Below are positions 27,543 to 35,582 of a stretch of DNA of 64,000 nt, piece after piece (positions within the stretch are counted from its first letter, which is position 1; each line of letters opens with the position of its first letter). Origin of the DNA: Dehalococcoidales bacterium (GTDB lineage: Bacteria > Chloroflexota > Dehalococcoidia > Dehalococcoidales > UBA3254); contig JAFGOB010000150.1 of NCBI GenBank assembly GCA_016926695.1, positions 1-64,000 of the forward strand, written 5' to 3'. The notes under the pieces are model-generated. The model was not told the origin of the DNA, did no database searches, and saw only the letters and a program-made list of their open reading frames with translations. The position numbers and the translations under genes are program-made.

Positions 27543-28565
27543 TCAGACCGGATTCAGGATGTTGCCGGTCTTGCCGGCTTTATATTTCCTCCCTCTGCAT
27601 GACTCAAACCATGAAACCGTGTCGGCAACGGATTCTCTTATCGAACGGGCGCTATAACCGAGCTCCCTGCTGGCTTTGGCCGAGCTGACCAGCGAATTGG
27701 CGGAGAGCACATCAATGGAATAGGCTGTGAAAAGCGGCCTGGACCCGCTGAGCAGGTAATAGGGAGTAGCCAGCACACCGAAAAACCTGGCCAGGCGGCA
27801 GGGTACCCGCCAGCCCGGCGCCCTGATGCCGCTGGTCTTCTCCAGCAGTTTCATGAGCTGGCTTACGGTTATACGTTCACCTGACAGTATATAGCCTTCC
27901 CCGCTGCGCCCCCTGGCGGCAGCCAGCAGCATACCTCTCGCCACATCCCTGACATCCACGAAGTCATAAGCTCCATCAATGGTGGCCCTGATTTTACGAT
28001 CGAGGAAGCCGCGTACCAGGCAGCCCATTTCCGAGCCCTTGTAGTCAAACGGGCCGATAACCCCGGTAGGACAGACGATAACGGCGTCCAGACCCTTGCG
28101 GGCGACTTTGAGCACCTCGAGGGTCGCCCGGGCCTTGGAGCGGGCATAGTCTCCTGTCACACTGACAGGATCGTAAGGCTGGGACTCGGTAATAACCGTA
28201 CCCTCAGGCGGTTCTTTTAGCGCATGGATGGAGCTGGTATATACCAGCCTCCCGACCCCGGCCTCCAAACAGGCTTCCGCGACATTGCGGGAGCCTCTGA
28301 CATTTACTTCCTCAAGCAGCTTTCTTTTACCGGGCAGAATGGTAACGATGCCAGCCAGGTGATAGACGGTCTCAACTCCGGCGAAGGCCTTCAGCAGAGA
28401 GATGTAATTGCGTACATCTCCCTCTACAATTTCAACATCCAGGTTTTTCAGCGGCGATATATCTTCACCGGGCGGTACTATTGCCTTCGTCTGCCAGCCG
28501 GCGGCCAGTAACTCCCTGATCACCACATTGCCGATATGTCCTGTCGCTCCTGTTACTGCAATCAT
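27543..28565 (-). CDS. NAD-dependent epimerase/dehydratase (extended SDR)
   Basis: This 340-residue enzyme has the extended short-chain dehydrogenase pattern: N-terminal nucleotide loop 'VTGATGHIGNVVI', 'VYHLAGIV', catalytic Ser region 'LVYTSSIHAL', and Tyr-Lys in 'GDYARSKAR'. Length and order match dihydroflavonol-reductase-like enzymes acting on sugars, sterols or other carbonyls; the substrate is not evident. The ATG at 28565 has GAGGAGG 5 bases upstream; an earlier in-frame start is unnecessary. Between marR and the MmpL exporter gene, it may modify the molecule exported. Confidence 0.88.
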   Translation of the reverse strand: MIAVTGATGHIGNVVIRELLAAGWQTKAIVPPGEDISPLKNLDVEIVEGDVRNYISLLKAFAGVETVYHLAGIVTILPGKRKLLEEVNVRGSRNVAEACLEAGVGRLVYTSSIHALKEPPEGTVITESQPYDPVSVTGDYARSKARATLEVLKVARKGLDAVIVCPTGVIGPFDYKGSEMGCLVRGFLDRKIRATIDGAYDFVDVRDVARGMLLAAARGRSGEGYILSGERITVSQLMKLLEKTSGIRAPGWRVPCRLARFFGVLATPYYLLSGSRPLFTAYSIDVLSANSLVSSAKASRELGYSARSIRESVADTVSWFESCRGRKYKAGKTGNILNPV

Positions 28566-28630
28566 CGAATCCTCCTCATACACCCTACCACCCGGATATG
28601 CCGGACGCTGCCCTCAGGGGCGGGGTAGAT

Positions 28631-29101
28631 TTATTTTTTCCCGGAAACCAGGGTTTCATTTTGCGTAGCCGGTATTTGCATCATGGCTTCCAGGACTTCC
28701 ACGAATAGTCTCAGCTTCTCCGTATCCATCGCCTCCAGAAGCTTCTGGCTGTTGACGCGGGTGGAGGCCCATATGCCCCCGATAGCCTTTTTCCCGGCTT
28801 CAGAGAGCCGGCAAAGCACCACGCGCCTGTCATCCGGCTGGTTCTCCCTGACCACGAAATTTTTTTCTACCAGGCGGTCTACCAGGCTGGTGGAAGTCGG
28901 CAGCGTAACATCCAGTTCGGCCGCGATATCGCTCATGCGGGCCTGGCCGTGGAAATAAAGGAGCAGCATAATTTTTATCTGGGGCATGGTCACGTCCAGG
29001 CTGATTAAATTTTGAGGCACCGTGTGAAAAAGCTGCCGGAATAGCCTGTCGGCCAGAGACAAAAGTTCATCAATAAGCTGTTCTTTGTTAGCGGAGGGCA
29101 T
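28631..29101 (-). CDS. MarR-family transcription regulator
   Basis: This 156-residue protein has the MarR winged helix: 'KIMLLLYFHGQARMSDIAAEL', 'STSLVDRLVEKNFVVRENQPDDRRVVLCRLSEAG', where the D-x-R-x-x-x-x-x-L-T/S-like wing motif is clear, followed by dimer helices. A strong ribosome site (GGGAGGAG) precedes the ATG. Upstream lies a perfect palindrome that should be its operator, so it probably represses itself and the SDR and MmpL genes downstream until a small ligand binds. Confidence 0.93.
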   Translation of the reverse strand: MPSANKEQLIDELLSLADRLFRQLFHTVPQNLISLDVTMPQIKIMLLLYFHGQARMSDIAAELDVTLPTSTSLVDRLVEKNFVVRENQPDDRRVVLCRLSEAGKKAIGGIWASTRVNSQKLLEAMDTEKLRLFVEVLEAMMQIPATQNETLVSGKK

Positions 29102-29131
29102 GTTTTACTCCTCCCGAAGCCTTAATTTTTT

Positions 29132-29148
29132 CATCTAATTATTAGATG
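29132..29148. promoter_or_regulatory. MarR operator palindrome
   Basis: CATCTAAT and ATTAGATG are exact inverted halves around one base, 31 bases upstream of the marR start. A further half-site (ATCTAATATT) follows at 29151. Palindromes of this size and place are typical of MarR autoregulation. The site overlaps the likely promoter. Confidence 0.65.
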
Positions 29149-29162
29149 TAATCTAATATTTA

Positions 29163-29754
29163 GTTCCATTATAAACTTAACCGGCTGAAATGTAAAGGGG
29201 GTATAGCCGGGGATATTACGCACGGTCTGTGCAGATCTCTATCTTCCGGTTATGTTGTGGCTATTGGTTTATATAGAGGTTTCCGAAGCATCTGGTGGCA
29301 GGGTAGCAATATTATCCCTGCGCAGAAAAGGCTTTAACGGCATGCACTATTCCGGATAGAAAATCAGGTTGGTAGGGTGCGGGTGCCTGAATAAATTCAG
29401 GACAAACCCGCCCGCCATTTACCGTTGAAAAAACTCGCGACTTCATTTTTATCCGACATCGCCTGTTACTGTATCATTACTCAGACTAAATTATTCATTC
29501 TCTGCCATACAAGTCTCTAACAGGTATTTATACCTGCTAACACGCAGGTATTTGTGCGGGGTCAGGGGTTTCAGCCTGTGTCTTTTTTTTTCGCCGGCAG
29601 GCGTATTATACTTGCCAAAACAGGTCTGCCGCTCTTTTGAAAACAGTACATACGACGGATGTACGGTTTCATCGGTATTGTTATTCTATAAGTGAAACAA
29701 GAAACAAACCAAAAATAAATTAAAAATTATTGAAGGAGATAAAGGAGAAATAGA
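29163..29754. other. Gene-free stretch between marR and usp
   Basis: This is a divergent intergenic region of about 590 bases with no convincing gene. It holds repeat copy B (29371-29465), a partial direct repeat 'caggtattt-tacctgc' near 29520-29552, and an AT-rich end that should contain the promoter of the stress-protein gene. Confidence 0.5.
29371..29465. repeat. Dispersed intergenic repeat, copy B
   Basis: This matches copy A at 23341-23433. The outer stem is GCGGGT with ACCCGC and the inner stem CCTGAAT with ATTCAGG (29386-29401). Compared with copy A, one outer base pair has changed on both sides (T-A to G-C), which supports selection for the hairpin itself. Confidence 0.55.
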
Positions 29755-30276
29755 ATGGAAGAGAGAATTTTGATCCCCCTGGATGGAACAGAAGCAGGAG
29801 AAGCTGTATTACCCAAAGTAGAGGACCTGATTTTCAAGACCTCCCCCCGACTGGATGCCAAAATAACTCTTCTCAAAGTAATATCCAGAATGAACTTCAA
29901 CATGCTGACGGATGATGACAGGGCCCAGTTGCCGATACCTGAAGATGAAGCCGCTGTCCTTACCAGAGAAGCCGGGGATTATCTTGAGCTGGTGGCCGGC
30001 AAGCTGAGGAAAAAGGGTATGGATGTCAAGACCATGGTTACTTTTGGTCATGAAGCCGATGAGATCGTCAAGGCGGCCCGCGCTACCAGGGCGCACCTCA
30101 TCGCCATGTCCGCTCCTCATCATTCCGGAGTAATACGCTGGGCTATCGGAAGCGTTTCCGATAAGGTGATGAGGCTCGAAGGCAATATCCCGGTACTGGC
30201 GGTAAATCCTTCCGACAAAAAGAAGTCCGCCGCGAAACCCATGGATTCCTTGCAGGGTATGATGAAGCAAGCCTGA
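29755..30276 (+). CDS. Universal stress protein (UspA family)
   Basis: This 173-residue protein has the UspA fold: start 'RILIPLDGTEAGE', then after the long middle helix the nucleotide-binding signature 'HHSGVIRWAIGSVSDKV' and final strand 'IPVLAVNP'. It is the ATP-binding type. The start has GGAGA 6 bases upstream. It precedes an acetate-transporter gene by 61 bases and may be co-transcribed. USPs respond to stress or low energy, though their exact action is unknown. Confidence 0.92.
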   Translation: MEERILIPLDGTEAGEAVLPKVEDLIFKTSPRLDAKITLLKVISRMNFNMLTDDDRAQLPIPEDEAAVLTREAGDYLELVAGKLRKKGMDVKTMVTFGHEADEIVKAARATRAHLIAMSAPHHSGVIRWAIGSVSDKVMRLEGNIPVLAVNPSDKKKSAAKPMDSLQGMMKQA

Positions 30277-30337
30277 TACCGGTTTACCGGCGTATAGCTA
30301 ACTGAAATATTACCAGAAATTTTAGGAGGCAAGTGCG

Positions 30338-30997
30338 TTGTCCCAGATAAGAAAAAGAGGCGTTTTCGAGGAATATATCGATCAAGAAAATGATATGAAA
30401 TTGTTCTCAGAGATCCAGAGGGCGGTGGCCGGCTCCGAAAAGCCCCTTGCCAATCCCGCGGCAGTCGGACTGGGGGCGTTCGGGGCCACCACCCTGCTGC
30501 TGCAATTCCATAACCTGGGATTACTGGGGGTTGGCGCGGTGATGTGGATGGCTTTATTCTTCGGCGGCCTGGCACAGATGATTGCCGGATTCCTGGAATA
30601 CCGCAACGGCAATAACTTCGGCTTTGCCGCTTTCACCACCTACGGTGCTTTCTGGATTGCCCTGGGCGGGATATGGATGAATGCCCAGTTAAAATTTACC
30701 TCTATTTCCGGCACTGATGTGGGCTGGTTCCTGGTGGTCTTTACCCTGCTGACAGGTATTTACCTGATCGGCGCAATGAGACAGAACAGCGCTCTGTCCT
30801 GGGTATTCCTGACCCTGTTGATCGGTTTTGTGCTGCTTGATATCGGTCACCTGGTCCCCGGTGCGGCTGTTTTCAACAAGATTGCTGCCGTGGAATTGAT
30901 AGTCTGCGCTCTTCTGGCCTGGTATCTGATGTCTCACGTGATTTTTGGCCCCTTAAAGCTGAGTTTACCGGCTGGAAAGGCCTGGATAAAGAGCTGA
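30338..30997 (+). CDS. Acetate uptake transporter (GPR1/FUN34/YaaH family)
   Basis: This 219-residue protein has six membrane helices and the family signature 'ANPAAVGLGAFGATTLL' at the start of helix 1. The family moves acetate/succinate or ammonium across the inner membrane with protons. The start codon is TTG, supported by AGGAGG 8 bases upstream; the N-terminal 30 residues before the signature are a cytoplasmic extension longer than usual. A downstream Met at residue 20 is possible. A 46-base palindrome lies after the gene. Confidence 0.88.
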   Translation: MSQIRKRGVFEEYIDQENDMKLFSEIQRAVAGSEKPLANPAAVGLGAFGATTLLLQFHNLGLLGVGAVMWMALFFGGLAQMIAGFLEYRNGNNFGFAAFTTYGAFWIALGGIWMNAQLKFTSISGTDVGWFLVVFTLLTGIYLIGAMRQNSALSWVFLTLLIGFVLLDIGHLVPGAAVFNKIAAVELIVCALLAWYLMSHVIFGPLKLSLPAGKAWIKS

Positions 30998-31023
30998 TAG
31001 CCTGATATCGATAGATCCCGCTG

Positions 31024-31069
31024 AAGGGTCAAATCACCGCTGGTTTAAACCAGCGGTGATTTGACCCTT
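31024..31069. terminator. 46-base perfect palindrome, likely bidirectional terminator
   Basis: Two perfect 23-base arms meet at TTTAAA with no loop, starting AAGGGTCAAATC and ending in its complement. It begins 27 bases after the acetate-transporter stop and ends 28 bases before tRNA-Pro. It would fold into a very stable stem in RNA. A run of T's follows only weakly (TAGATTTCTCTTT), so the terminator role is a fair but unproven guess. Confidence 0.55.
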
Positions 31070-31097
31070 AGATTTCTCTTTGATATACTTCTGTCGG

Positions 31098-31176
31098 CGG
31101 GGTGTAGCGCAGTCTGGTTCAGCGCGCAGCGTTTGGGACGCTGAGGCCGGAGGTTCAAATCCTCTCACCCCGACCA
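31098..31176 (+). tRNA. tRNA-Pro (anticodon TGG)
   Basis: The acceptor arms CGGGGTG and CACCCCG pair fully, followed by A and an encoded CCA. The D arm is GCGC...GCGC, the anticodon arm is CAGCG-TTTGGGA-CGCTG with anticodon TGG, and the T loop is TTCAAAT. The length is 79, and the slightly large D loop is tolerated. It is close to tRNA-Pro of other bacteria. It stands alone between the acetate transporter and the sigma factor genes. Confidence 0.95.
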
Positions 31177-31280
31177 TGCTGTTTTTCTTCAAATTAAGCA
31201 GGTCCTTCTTTTTTCCCGCTCCCATCAGGGAAAAACGAGATTACCATACTATCTTTTTCAGAGGTGCTGCGTTATATACT

Positions 31281-31856
31281 ATGGGTGAGGTAAAAGATCA
31301 AAAGAACCTGTCTCTACTGGATGAGGGAAACCTCGTTCTAAGAGCGCAGCAGCGGGACAGCCAGGCTTTGTCCGTTCTGTATGAGGCCTATTTTGACAAA
31401 ATTTACCGGTATATAGTGATGCGGGTGCGGAACGAGGCTGAAGCGGAGGACATAACGCAGCAGGTCTTTATGAAAATGCTGGATTCCATAGCCTCATATA
31501 AATCACGGGGCGTGCCGTTTTCTTCCTGGCTTTTCAGAATCGCCCATAACCAGGTCATCGACTTTTATCGCCAGCAGGGTAAGAAGGCTACCGTGGATAT
31601 CGAGGGGATTCAATTGCCGGACGGCGGCGATGACCCACAGCATATGATGGAAATGCATTTTGATATAGAGGAAGTAAAAAAAGCGACGCAAAATCTAACG
31701 GCGGCACAGCAGGAGGTATTATCATTAAGATTTGCCTCCGAACTGTCCATAGCTGAATGCGCTGCTGTCATGGGTAAGAAAGAGGGAGCGATAAAGGCCC
31801 TTCAGCACAGCGCCGTAGTAGCGCTGAGGAAAGCTCTGACGGGGAAAGAGCCATGA
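31281..31856 (+). CDS. ECF-type RNA polymerase sigma factor
   Basis: This 191-residue protein has sigma region 2 (about 25-95; 'LYEAYFDKIYRYIVMRV', 'AEDITQQVFMKML', 'FSSWLFRIAHNQVIDFYRQ') and region 4 (about 130-185; 'EVLSLRFASELSIAECAAVMGKKEGAIKAL'). The frame is open into the tRNA upstream; the ATG at 31281 gives the normal length. The last four bases overlap the next gene (ATGA), which codes for a membrane protein likely to control it. Confidence 0.9.
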   Translation: MGEVKDQKNLSLLDEGNLVLRAQQRDSQALSVLYEAYFDKIYRYIVMRVRNEAEAEDITQQVFMKMLDSIASYKSRGVPFSSWLFRIAHNQVIDFYRQQGKKATVDIEGIQLPDGGDDPQHMMEMHFDIEEVKKATQNLTAAQQEVLSLRFASELSIAECAAVMGKKEGAIKALQHSAVVALRKALTGKEP

Positions 31857-33037
31857 GGAAGGAGAGGAAGTTCGAAGAAATTGTAACCGTCTGCCTGGAG
31901 CGTATAATCCGGGGAGAACCGGTTGAACAGTGTCTCAAGGACTATCCCGAACAGGCCGGAGAACTGGAACCCCTGCTGAAGACTGCTCTGGCAGCCAGGG
32001 CCGTAGCCGATATTCAACCCGGCAGCGAGTTTAAGACCAGGGCCAGGAATGAGTTTCTAAATGCTATGCGTGAAAGAAGCGCCGTCAGGGAAAGGCCAGC
32101 ATCCTTTTTCCGCTGGCACTGGCGCTGGCAGCCCGCCTGGTCTATCGCACTGGCTGTTTTACTGGTGGTGGTCCTGTCCGGCGGGGGTACGGTCATGGCG
32201 TCCAGGAACAGTATGCCGGGCAGTCCGCTTTATTCCATCAAGCTATTGAGTGAAAATACCCGTCTGGCCTTTACCTTTTCGGATACGGCCAAGGCGGAAC
32301 TGAACTCTGAGTTCGCGGAAAACCGGGCGGAGGAAATTGTCTACGCCGCCGCCAGGGACGATGTGGAAAACGTGCGTAATACGGCTGATAATCTGCATAC
32401 CAGCATGAGCAATGTCGCTGTGCTGACCTCCAACTCGCTGGGAGAAGCCGCCGCGCGCAATAGTGAGGCGGCAGCAGGTGATATAGCCGCAGGAGGGCTT
32501 CAGAGTGCCGCAGGAGGGCTTCAGAGTGCCGCAGGAGGGCTTCAGAGTGCCGCAGGAGGGCTGGATAATACCGCTGGAGACGTGCAGATGGCGCAGCCTC
32601 AGGCTGTTCCGGCGGAAAAGGCCGCACCGATGCTGGACGGTGTCCCGGAGACTGCAACTGTAATTCCGCCGGAAGAGAAGAGCGTCCGGGGATTCAGAAT
32701 GGCGGCTGATGAGGCTGTTCCGGAGACTTCGCCTTTAGCGGAGAACAACGGTAATGCCGGCGGCGAAGATGAGGCACAGGAGCCTGCCTTAGAGGCGGAA
32801 ACGTACGGGCTGAGCCAGGACGGCGACGTTGAAAACAGCCTGACTGAAGAAGGTGAATTACAAAATGTCCTGACAGAAAATTATATCCTGCTGCAGGCCT
32901 ACCTCGAAGAAGCTCTTGAGACGGCTTCCCCTGAAGCAAGGCCTATTATTCGCGAGGCTATTGCTCATGCCCAGGCTGAGTATATAAAATCGATGAGCAA
33001 CCTGGAAATACTGGACTACATGAACAGGCATCCGTAA
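31853..33037 (+). CDS. DUF5667 membrane protein, probable anti-sigma partner
   Basis: This 394-residue protein has a cytoplasmic N-terminal region (about 1-80, 'LERIIRGEPVEQCLKDYPEQ' as in sigma-linked proteins), one membrane helix (about 98-122) and an external DUF5667 domain starting 'MPGSPLYSIKLLSEN' with a heptad-rich helix (about 125-195). Downstream is an Ala/Gly/Glu-rich region with a 7-residue tandem repeat (QSAAGGL, about 212-237) and a helical C-terminal part. DUF5667 proteins are commonly paired with ECF sigma factors in Chloroflexota. The ATG overlaps the sigma-factor stop, so production is coupled. Confidence 0.8.
   Translation: MRKERKFEEIVTVCLERIIRGEPVEQCLKDYPEQAGELEPLLKTALAARAVADIQPGSEFKTRARNEFLNAMRERSAVRERPASFFRWHWRWQPAWSIALAVLLVVVLSGGGTVMASRNSMPGSPLYSIKLLSENTRLAFTFSDTAKAELNSEFAENRAEEIVYAAARDDVENVRNTADNLHTSMSNVAVLTSNSLGEAAARNSEAAAGDIAAGGLQSAAGGLQSAAGGLQSAAGGLDNTAGDVQMAQPQAVPAEKAAPMLDGVPETATVIPPEEKSVRGFRMAADEAVPETSPLAENNGNAGGEDEAQEPALEAETYGLSQDGDVENSLTEEGELQNVLTENYILLQAYLEEALETASPEARPIIREAIAHAQAEYIKSMSNLEILDYMNRHP
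32486..32563 (+). repeat. Tandem 21-base repeat inside the DUF5667 gene
   Basis: The unit GCCGCAGGAGGGCTTCAGAGT starts at 32486, 32507, 32528 and 32549 (the last copy partial), so the period is 21 and the reading frame holds. It encodes repeated QSAAGGL. The near-identity of the copies suggests recent expansion, so copy number may vary between strains. Confidence 0.85.
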
Positions 33038-33101
33038 AGGTCATGATTCCTGAACACCGCATCAACGGTGGCAGTAAAGTATTAAAGGGCAGGAGGGAAA
33101 A

Positions 33102-33863
33102 ATGACGAGCATAGAAGAGTATAACCGCTGTGGGGAGGAAATTGAGAAATACCTGTGGCTGAAGACTTCACCGATAGCGGTTAAAATGCTGCAAAAGGAG
33201 TCCGATATTCCCGAGGGGGCGGTCAGGCCTAAAAGAGACCGGGGTCAACACCTGGCCCAGTGCCAGGCGTTTACCATGTCGCGCCGCCAGCGATTGACCG
33301 TGGCCATGCTAAAGGAGGACAACTGGTGCTGGGGGCCTCTGGTGGCTTACGGCCTGGTTGATCCGGCTGTTGCCGATAACTTTCACGCGACCAAAGACCA
33401 GGCCAAAATCATGCCCTGTTTTGAGGTGGGGAAATATATCGGAGTCCTTTCAGCCCCTTTGAAAACGGCCGCCTTCGAACCTGATGTGTTGTTGATTTAC
33501 GGCAACTCCGCTCAAATGAGAACTATTCTGCTGGTGGTCAAACAGCAGGAGAAATTACCCATCAGTTCGGTTTTCGACCCGATTGATTCCTGCGTTTATG
33601 CCGTTGTGCCGGTGGTTACTTCCGGCGAATACCGCATTACCTTTCCCGATCCCGGAGAGTTCCAGAGGGGGCTGGCGGGAGAAGATGAAGTCATCTTTTC
33701 AATTCCACGCCATAAAATCTGCGGACTGGCATCCGGACTGGCGGACCTGGAGAAAATAAACCACGGCTATACGACCTTCTGCCCGGAGATAAGGCCCGAT
33801 TTCCCACAACCCGACTTTTACAAGCAGCTTTTTAAGGTCAGCGGGCTGGATACGGTAGAGTAG
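33102..33863 (+). CDS. DUF169 family protein
   Basis: This 253-residue soluble protein begins 'EYNRCGEEIEKYLWLKTSPIAVK', has 'CQAFTMSRR' and 'WCWGPLVAYGLVD', and ends with 'GYTTFCPE', all common in DUF169 proteins. The family is found in anaerobes, often near redox or corrinoid genes; its role is unknown. Several cysteines (near residues 54, 83, 107, 165 and 204) could bind metal. The start has GGAGG 6 bases upstream. Confidence 0.85.
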   Translation: MTSIEEYNRCGEEIEKYLWLKTSPIAVKMLQKESDIPEGAVRPKRDRGQHLAQCQAFTMSRRQRLTVAMLKEDNWCWGPLVAYGLVDPAVADNFHATKDQAKIMPCFEVGKYIGVLSAPLKTAAFEPDVLLIYGNSAQMRTILLVVKQQEKLPISSVFDPIDSCVYAVVPVVTSGEYRITFPDPGEFQRGLAGEDEVIFSIPRHKICGLASGLADLEKINHGYTTFCPEIRPDFPQPDFYKQLFKVSGLDTVE

Positions 33864-33916
33864 TGCCTTTCCGGTAGCTGTTTTCAGGAGGATCACGGCC
33901 TCCGGCCTGGCAGCTA

Positions 33917-34225
33917 TCAGCCGCCGGGAGGGCAGGAGTTAGTGGCGAGGGCCAGCCATTTTACCTCTTTCCCGGCACAAGCGGGGCAGCGGATGTTTTT
34001 GGCCTCATCGGGTCCGGAGGGCGACTGGATGCTGAAATTGCAGCCGCATTCCCGGCATTCATATTTCCAGGGCGGCGGGCCTACCGCGATCTGGCAGGCC
34101 ACATATTCATCGATGTCCGGACTTGAACAGCGGGGACATGCCGGCTTTTCAGTCCGGCATTCTCCCAGCAGATCGAACTGCTCGCTGCATTGGCGGCAGA
34201 GGTATTTTTTAACCTGTTTACTCAT
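33917..34225 (-). CDS. Double zinc-ribbon protein
   Basis: This 102-residue protein has three metal-type cysteine sets: 'CRQCSEQF' with 'CPRCSSPD' (about 10-35), 'CRECGCNF' and 'CPACAGKE' (about 56-90). It resembles FmdB and rubredoxin-like zinc ribbons. The role is unknown. The ribosome site is weak (CAGG next to ATG). It is separated by over 250 bases from the next gene on its strand. Confidence 0.7.
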   Translation of the reverse strand: MSKQVKKYLCRQCSEQFDLLGECRTEKPACPRCSSPDIDEYVACQIAVGPPPWKYECRECGCNFSIQSPSGPDEAKNIRCPACAGKEVKWLALATNSCPPGG

Positions 34226-34491
34226 CCTGTAGGTCCCGCCATGATTATATTTTCAACTTTCCGGGTGCTTAATGCAAGCGGCGGGTTGTTTTATATCCAA
34301 CATTCAGTTTCCGTTAACAGAGGGCGCCGGCTGCCGCAGAATCTCAAATTAAGAGACTCTCACGCCGGGCTACGCCCTCCTCAAAGTGGACTGAATGTGG
34401 TATTTTTTCAGCATTCTCCGAAAGGTCTTTCTCCATGAATGGAAAGGTAAAAAAGCGGGTACAGGGCGGGACCGCAGGAAGCCAGGTGCTT

Positions 34492-34797
34492 TTATTTCAG
34501 GTTTATCTCGATTCTCAGGCTGTCGATCTTATCTACGCCGCGGAGGGAGGAAGCCATGCCGCTGAAGGTTCCCCTGAGAGCGTCGCGGGGATAGGGGCTG
34601 AGGGGTACCGTCAGGTCATTGATTACCAGCCCCGTCTTTTCGTTTTCCAGGGTAAAAAGCAGGGTCCTGACATCGCTTCCCCCTTTCAGCATAGATACGG
34701 CGCAGAGGACTATTCTGGTCACGTAATTATGGGCAAACTCGTTGAGATCGATGCGCACGTTATTCACGAACAGACTGGTTTTAAAAACGGCGTCCAT
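34492..34797 (-). CDS. Small conserved-looking protein, unknown function
   Basis: This 101-residue soluble protein has beta strands at both ends ('FKTSLFVNNVRIDLNEF', 'IDSLRIEINLK') and an alpha/beta middle. A strong ribosome site (AAGGAGG, 4 bases from ATG) supports the gene. It follows the DUF1847 gene by 46 bases and is likely in the same operon. No family is recognised. Confidence 0.6.
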   Translation of the reverse strand: MDAVFKTSLFVNNVRIDLNEFAHNYVTRIVLCAVSMLKGGSDVRTLLFTLENEKTGLVINDLTVPLSPYPRDALRGTFSGMASSLRGVDKIDSLRIEINLK

Positions 34798-34843
34798 TTT
34801 TCCTCCTTTTCACCGTGGAGAATACTGTGCCTGTGGCGGGGGA

Positions 34844-35542
34844 TCATTTTTGGATGTCAGTTTTGAGCCTGGAGTAGTAAGAAGAGGAGAGATAAACAGC
34901 CGCCAGAGGATTATGGCCCGTCACCCTGTCCTTGACCGCCAGAACGGTCATAGGCGCCCGGCAATACTGCATAAAGAGGGTATCATGTCCCAGGCATAAT
35001 CCCAGCATGATAGCCAGATCCACCTTTTGATCGTTTAAAATCATGGCCTGGGCGATGGGATTACACATGGCTTCGGAGCTGGAAGGTCCCCCTATTTTTT
35101 CTTCCGGCCTGATACCGATCTTTTCCTTGGGCACGGCCCCGGTCTTACAACGGACTGAGACCACCTCGAACCCCTGTTTTTCCAGAATATCAACAATGAG
35201 TTTGGCCTCTTCGGCCAGTCCCGTACAAAAGGCCAAACCGAGCTTTTTATAGCCCATTTTATGGGAAAACTGGATCAGCTCAAGTATGCGAGGATTCCTG
35301 GTCCGGATACCCTCAGGGGTATGTTCGTAGCATTCGAACTCCTGTATAGAGGCCTGCCGCGCCAGTTCCCTGGTATCCGGCCTGTTATACTCGACCTCCG
35401 CTCGCGTCAACAGTTCCGGGTTGACCTTCATGGGGCAAAAATCCGGGGCTTTCCCAATATCAGGAGGGTCGGTGGCGCCTATAGGGGCGCTGCATCCGAG
35501 AGCATGACACTGTGCGCATCTGGGTGACTTATTCTGGCTCAT
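34844..35542 (-). CDS. DUF1847 protein, probable metal-binding
   Basis: This 232-residue protein begins with 'PRCAQCHALGC' and 'DFCPMKV', cysteines typical of DUF1847, then 'RILELIQFSHKMGYKKLGLAFCTGL', 'ILEKQGFEVVSVRCKTG' and 'MCNPIAQAMILN', 'MLGLCLGHDTLFM'. Conserved cysteines in each block suggest an Fe-S or zinc site. Found mostly in strict anaerobes; the reaction is unknown. The start has AAAGGAG 9 bases upstream. It is the second gene of a NifX-like - DUF1847 - small protein operon. Confidence 0.85.
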   Translation of the reverse strand: MSQNKSPRCAQCHALGCSAPIGATDPPDIGKAPDFCPMKVNPELLTRAEVEYNRPDTRELARQASIQEFECYEHTPEGIRTRNPRILELIQFSHKMGYKKLGLAFCTGLAEEAKLIVDILEKQGFEVVSVRCKTGAVPKEKIGIRPEEKIGGPSSSEAMCNPIAQAMILNDQKVDLAIMLGLCLGHDTLFMQYCRAPMTVLAVKDRVTGHNPLAAVYLSSSYYSRLKTDIQK

Positions 35543-35582
35543 ATTACTGGTCTCCTTTTATACAGCCTGTCATATCAGAGTG

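Noticed and set aside
31034..31225. Minus-strand frame over tRNA-Pro
   Set aside because: It is the antisense of the tRNA and palindrome, a common false gene.
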